Assembly (NCBI GenBank): GCA_000817085.1
Contig: JUEM01000013.1
Coordinates: 1-43,932 of the forward strand
Length of the DNA stretch: 43,932 bases
From: a marine actinobacterium MedAcidi-G1
GTDB taxonomy: Bacteria > Actinomycetota > Acidimicrobiia > Acidimicrobiales > MedAcidi-G1
Reading direction: 5' to 3'
Below the pieces are notes generated by a model. It worked only from the letters and a program-made list of their open reading frames with translations, made no database searches and was not told the DNA's origin. The first letter of the stretch is position 1; each line of letters begins with the position of its first letter. Made by a program: the position numbers and the translations under genes. Shown here piece after piece: positions 42,366 to 43,932 of this stretch.

Positions 42366-43932
42366 TTATGCCTTAGTGACAGCTCCCTGCTCTGCTCCTG
42401 CTGCTAATCGCGCATATTTAGCTAAGAAACCAGACTCATACCTAGGTTTAAAGGGTTTTAATTCATTTCTCCGTTTTTCTAATTCATTTTCGTCAACCAG
42501 AAGTTCAATTGAATGTTCACGAATATCGATAACAATTCGATCACCTTCTGCTACAAGAGCTATCGGACCCCCGTCAACTGCTTCCGGGGCGACATGACCC
42601 ACGCAGAAACCATGCGTCCCACCGGAAAATCGGCCATCAGTGATTAGAGCTGCATCGTTCCCTCTTCCAGCACCTTTCATAGCTCCTGTAATAGCTAGCA
42701 TTTCACGCATGCCAGGACCTCCTTTAGGGCCTTCATACCGAATCACGACAATATCACCAGCCTCTATCTGCCCTCCTAATACTGCTTCCATAGCCTTGTC
42801 TTCACCATCAAACACTCTGGCACGGCCATCAAAACTATCCACATCTATTCCCGCGACTTTCACAACAGCTCCGTCAGGCGCCAAAGAACCTTTCAATATT
42901 GCTATTCCTCCTATGTCATGTATGGGGTTATCAAAAGAATGAATTACGTCATTATCAGGCTTTGGTGGGTCGAGAAGTTCTAAGTTTTCTTTTACAGTCA
43001 GACCGGTGACAGTTATTTCGTCTCCATGAATCAAACCTTCTTCCAAAAGCATCTGCATCACCACGGGGACACCGCCCACTCTGTCTATATCAACCATGTG
43101 ATAAAGACCATGCGGTTTAGTATCCGCAAGGTGTGGAACCTTCTCCGCTATGCGATTGAATTCCTCTAATTGAAGATCTACACCAGCTTCAAAAGCTATT
43201 GCCAAAAGATGCAGAACAGCATTAGTTGACCCGCCAAGAGCCATCACTACCGCAATGGCATTCTCAAACGCTGCTGGAGTCATTATGTCACGGGGATAGA
43301 TGCCAGTTTCTAATAGTTTCATCACAGCGGTTCCACTTGCGTACGCCACATCTGAACGTCTGCTATCAATTGCCGCAGCAGATGCCGATCCTGGCAAAGA
43401 CATACCTAGCGCTTCTCCTACTGCAGCCATCGTGTTAGCAGTAAACATTCCCGCACAGCTACCCATGGTTGGACAAGCAGCCCGTTCTATGGAAAGAAGC
43501 TCTTCATCATCAATATCACCTACCGCATGGGCTCCTACTGCTTCGAAAACATTCACGATGTCAAGAGATTTTCCTTTATGTTCCCCTGGCATTATTGAAC
43601 CTCCATATACAAAAACTGATGGAAGGTTTATACGTGCTGATGCCATAAGCATTCCGGGTAGCGACTTGTCGCAACCCGCAAAGCTCACAAATGCGTCGAG
43701 TCTTTCAGCATGCATTACGGCTTCAACAGAATCAGCGATTATCTCTCTACTCACTAAACTCGCTCTCATCCCTTCATGACCCATAGAGATGCCATCACTT
43801 ACTGCAATGGTTGTAAACTCCATAGGGAATCCACCTGCGTTAGAAACTCCTTCTTTACATCTTTTTGCGAGTGCATCTAAAGGTAAATTGCACGGTGTGA
43901 CTTCATTCCATGATGACGCCACTCCAACTTGT
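42366..43932 (-). CDS. ilvD: Dihydroxy-acid dehydratase, 5' end beyond window
   Basis: At least 521 residues of IlvD are visible; the frame runs off the right edge, beginning [15 protein letters not shown]. All three Fe-S ligand cysteines can be seen: [17 protein letters not shown] and [11 protein letters not shown]. The C-terminal part contains [22 protein letters not shown] and the characteristic [22 protein letters not shown]. It dehydrates dihydroxyacids to 2-oxoacids for valine and isoleucine. The apparent GTG at 43920-43922 is internal, not the real start. Its stop is 172 bases before ilvB. Confidence 0.96.
   Translation of the reverse strand, partial: QVGVASSWNEVTPCNLPLDALAKRCKEGVSNAGGFPMEFTTIAVSDGISMGHEGMRASLVSREIIADSVEAVMHAERLDAFVSFAGCDKSLPGMLMASARINLPSVFVYGGSIMPGEHKGKSLDIVNVFEAVGAHAVGDIDDEELLSIERAACPTMGSCAGMFTANTMAAVGEALGMSLPGSASAAAIDSRRSDVAYASGTAVMKLLETGIYPRDIMTPAAFENAIAVVMALGGSTNAVLHLLAIAFEAGVDLQLEEFNRIAEKVPHLADTKPHGLYHMVDIDRVGGVPVVMQMLLEEGLIHGDEITVTGLTVKENLELLDPPKPDNDVIHSFDNPIHDIGGIAILKGSLAPDGAVVKVAGIDVDSFDGRARVFDGEDKAMEAVLGGQIEAGDIVVIRYEGPKGGPGMREMLAITGAMKGAGRGNDAALITDGRFSGGTHGFCVGHVAPEAVDGGPIALVAEGDRIVIDIREHSIELLVDENELEKRRNELKPFKPRYESGFLAKYARLAAGAEQGAVTKA

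Noticed and set aside
43920-43922. GTG as the ilvD start
   Set aside because: The frame is open upstream to the window edge ([10 protein letters not shown]), and the first Fe-S cysteine region would lie abnormally close to the start, so the gene is simply cut off.
1-43932. tRNA, rRNA, CRISPR array, IS or prophage
   Set aside because: No cloverleaf-like sequence, spaced direct repeats, transposase or phage protein was recognised, although without tools a tRNA could be missed in the short gaps.

Overview
The window looks like a piece of a streamlined, AT-leaning actinobacterial chromosome, most likely a marine Acidimicrobiia-type lineage. This is inference, resting on a WhiB-family regulator, an SCO6745-family protein, a CtpE-like P-type ATPase, close homologues of the mycobacterial/rhodococcal Ipd steroid proteins, paired acyl-CoA dehydrogenases, short gene spacing and AT-rich codon use. 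No rRNA, tRNA, IS element, phage gene or CRISPR array was seen.

Layout. 1-3506 (minus): a cut-off membrane protein, a LipB-LipA fusion whose LipA half is broken by a frame-changing deletion, and dihydrolipoamide dehydrogenase. 3549-4432: a possible tiny membrane peptide and, on the plus strand, a thioredoxin-like lipoprotein with an in-frame TGA at its first redox cysteine. 4456-10199 (minus): leuA-leuC-leuD and a beta-propeller lipoprotein. Upstream of leuA (10247-10354) lies an attenuator: a ten-residue leader peptide with three consecutive Leu codons, a perfect hairpin and an intrinsic terminator. 10408-13519: S9 peptidase and class I aminotransferase. 13595-22926 (minus): a compact run ending in ADH, TrhA, AzlCD, a phosphatase and a thioesterase, and beginning with two acyl-CoA dehydrogenases and ipdC-ipdB-ipdA. 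22994-26470: three SDRs and a metallo-beta-lactamase-fold hydrolase, two of the SDRs resembling steroid-cluster SDRs. 26551-31074 (plus): epimerase, SnoaL-like protein, Nudix hydrolase, P-type ATPase. 31085-38853: whiB, MaoC-like hydratase, CoA-transferase III, a peroxiredoxin with an in-frame TGA at its peroxidatic cysteine, aldehyde dehydrogenase, O-methyltransferase, thiolase, SCO6745 protein. 38879-43932 (minus): ilvD-ilvB-ilvN-ilvC.

The strongest discovery is the pair of unlinked redox genes (3749-4432 plus, 33878-34345 minus). Each is interrupted by one TGA exactly where the catalytic cysteine belongs, gives ULTC in one and TPGU in the other, and carries a hairpin at the distance and with the loop G expected of a bacterial SECIS element. 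Both reading frames resume perfectly. Together they argue that this organism decodes UGA as selenocysteine. TGA also serves as an ordinary stop in the window, so wholesale code reassignment is unlikely.

Metabolically the window joins branched-chain amino-acid synthesis (ilvDBNC, leuACD, azlCD), lipoate use, and CoA-ester degradation resembling steroid ring C/D catabolism.
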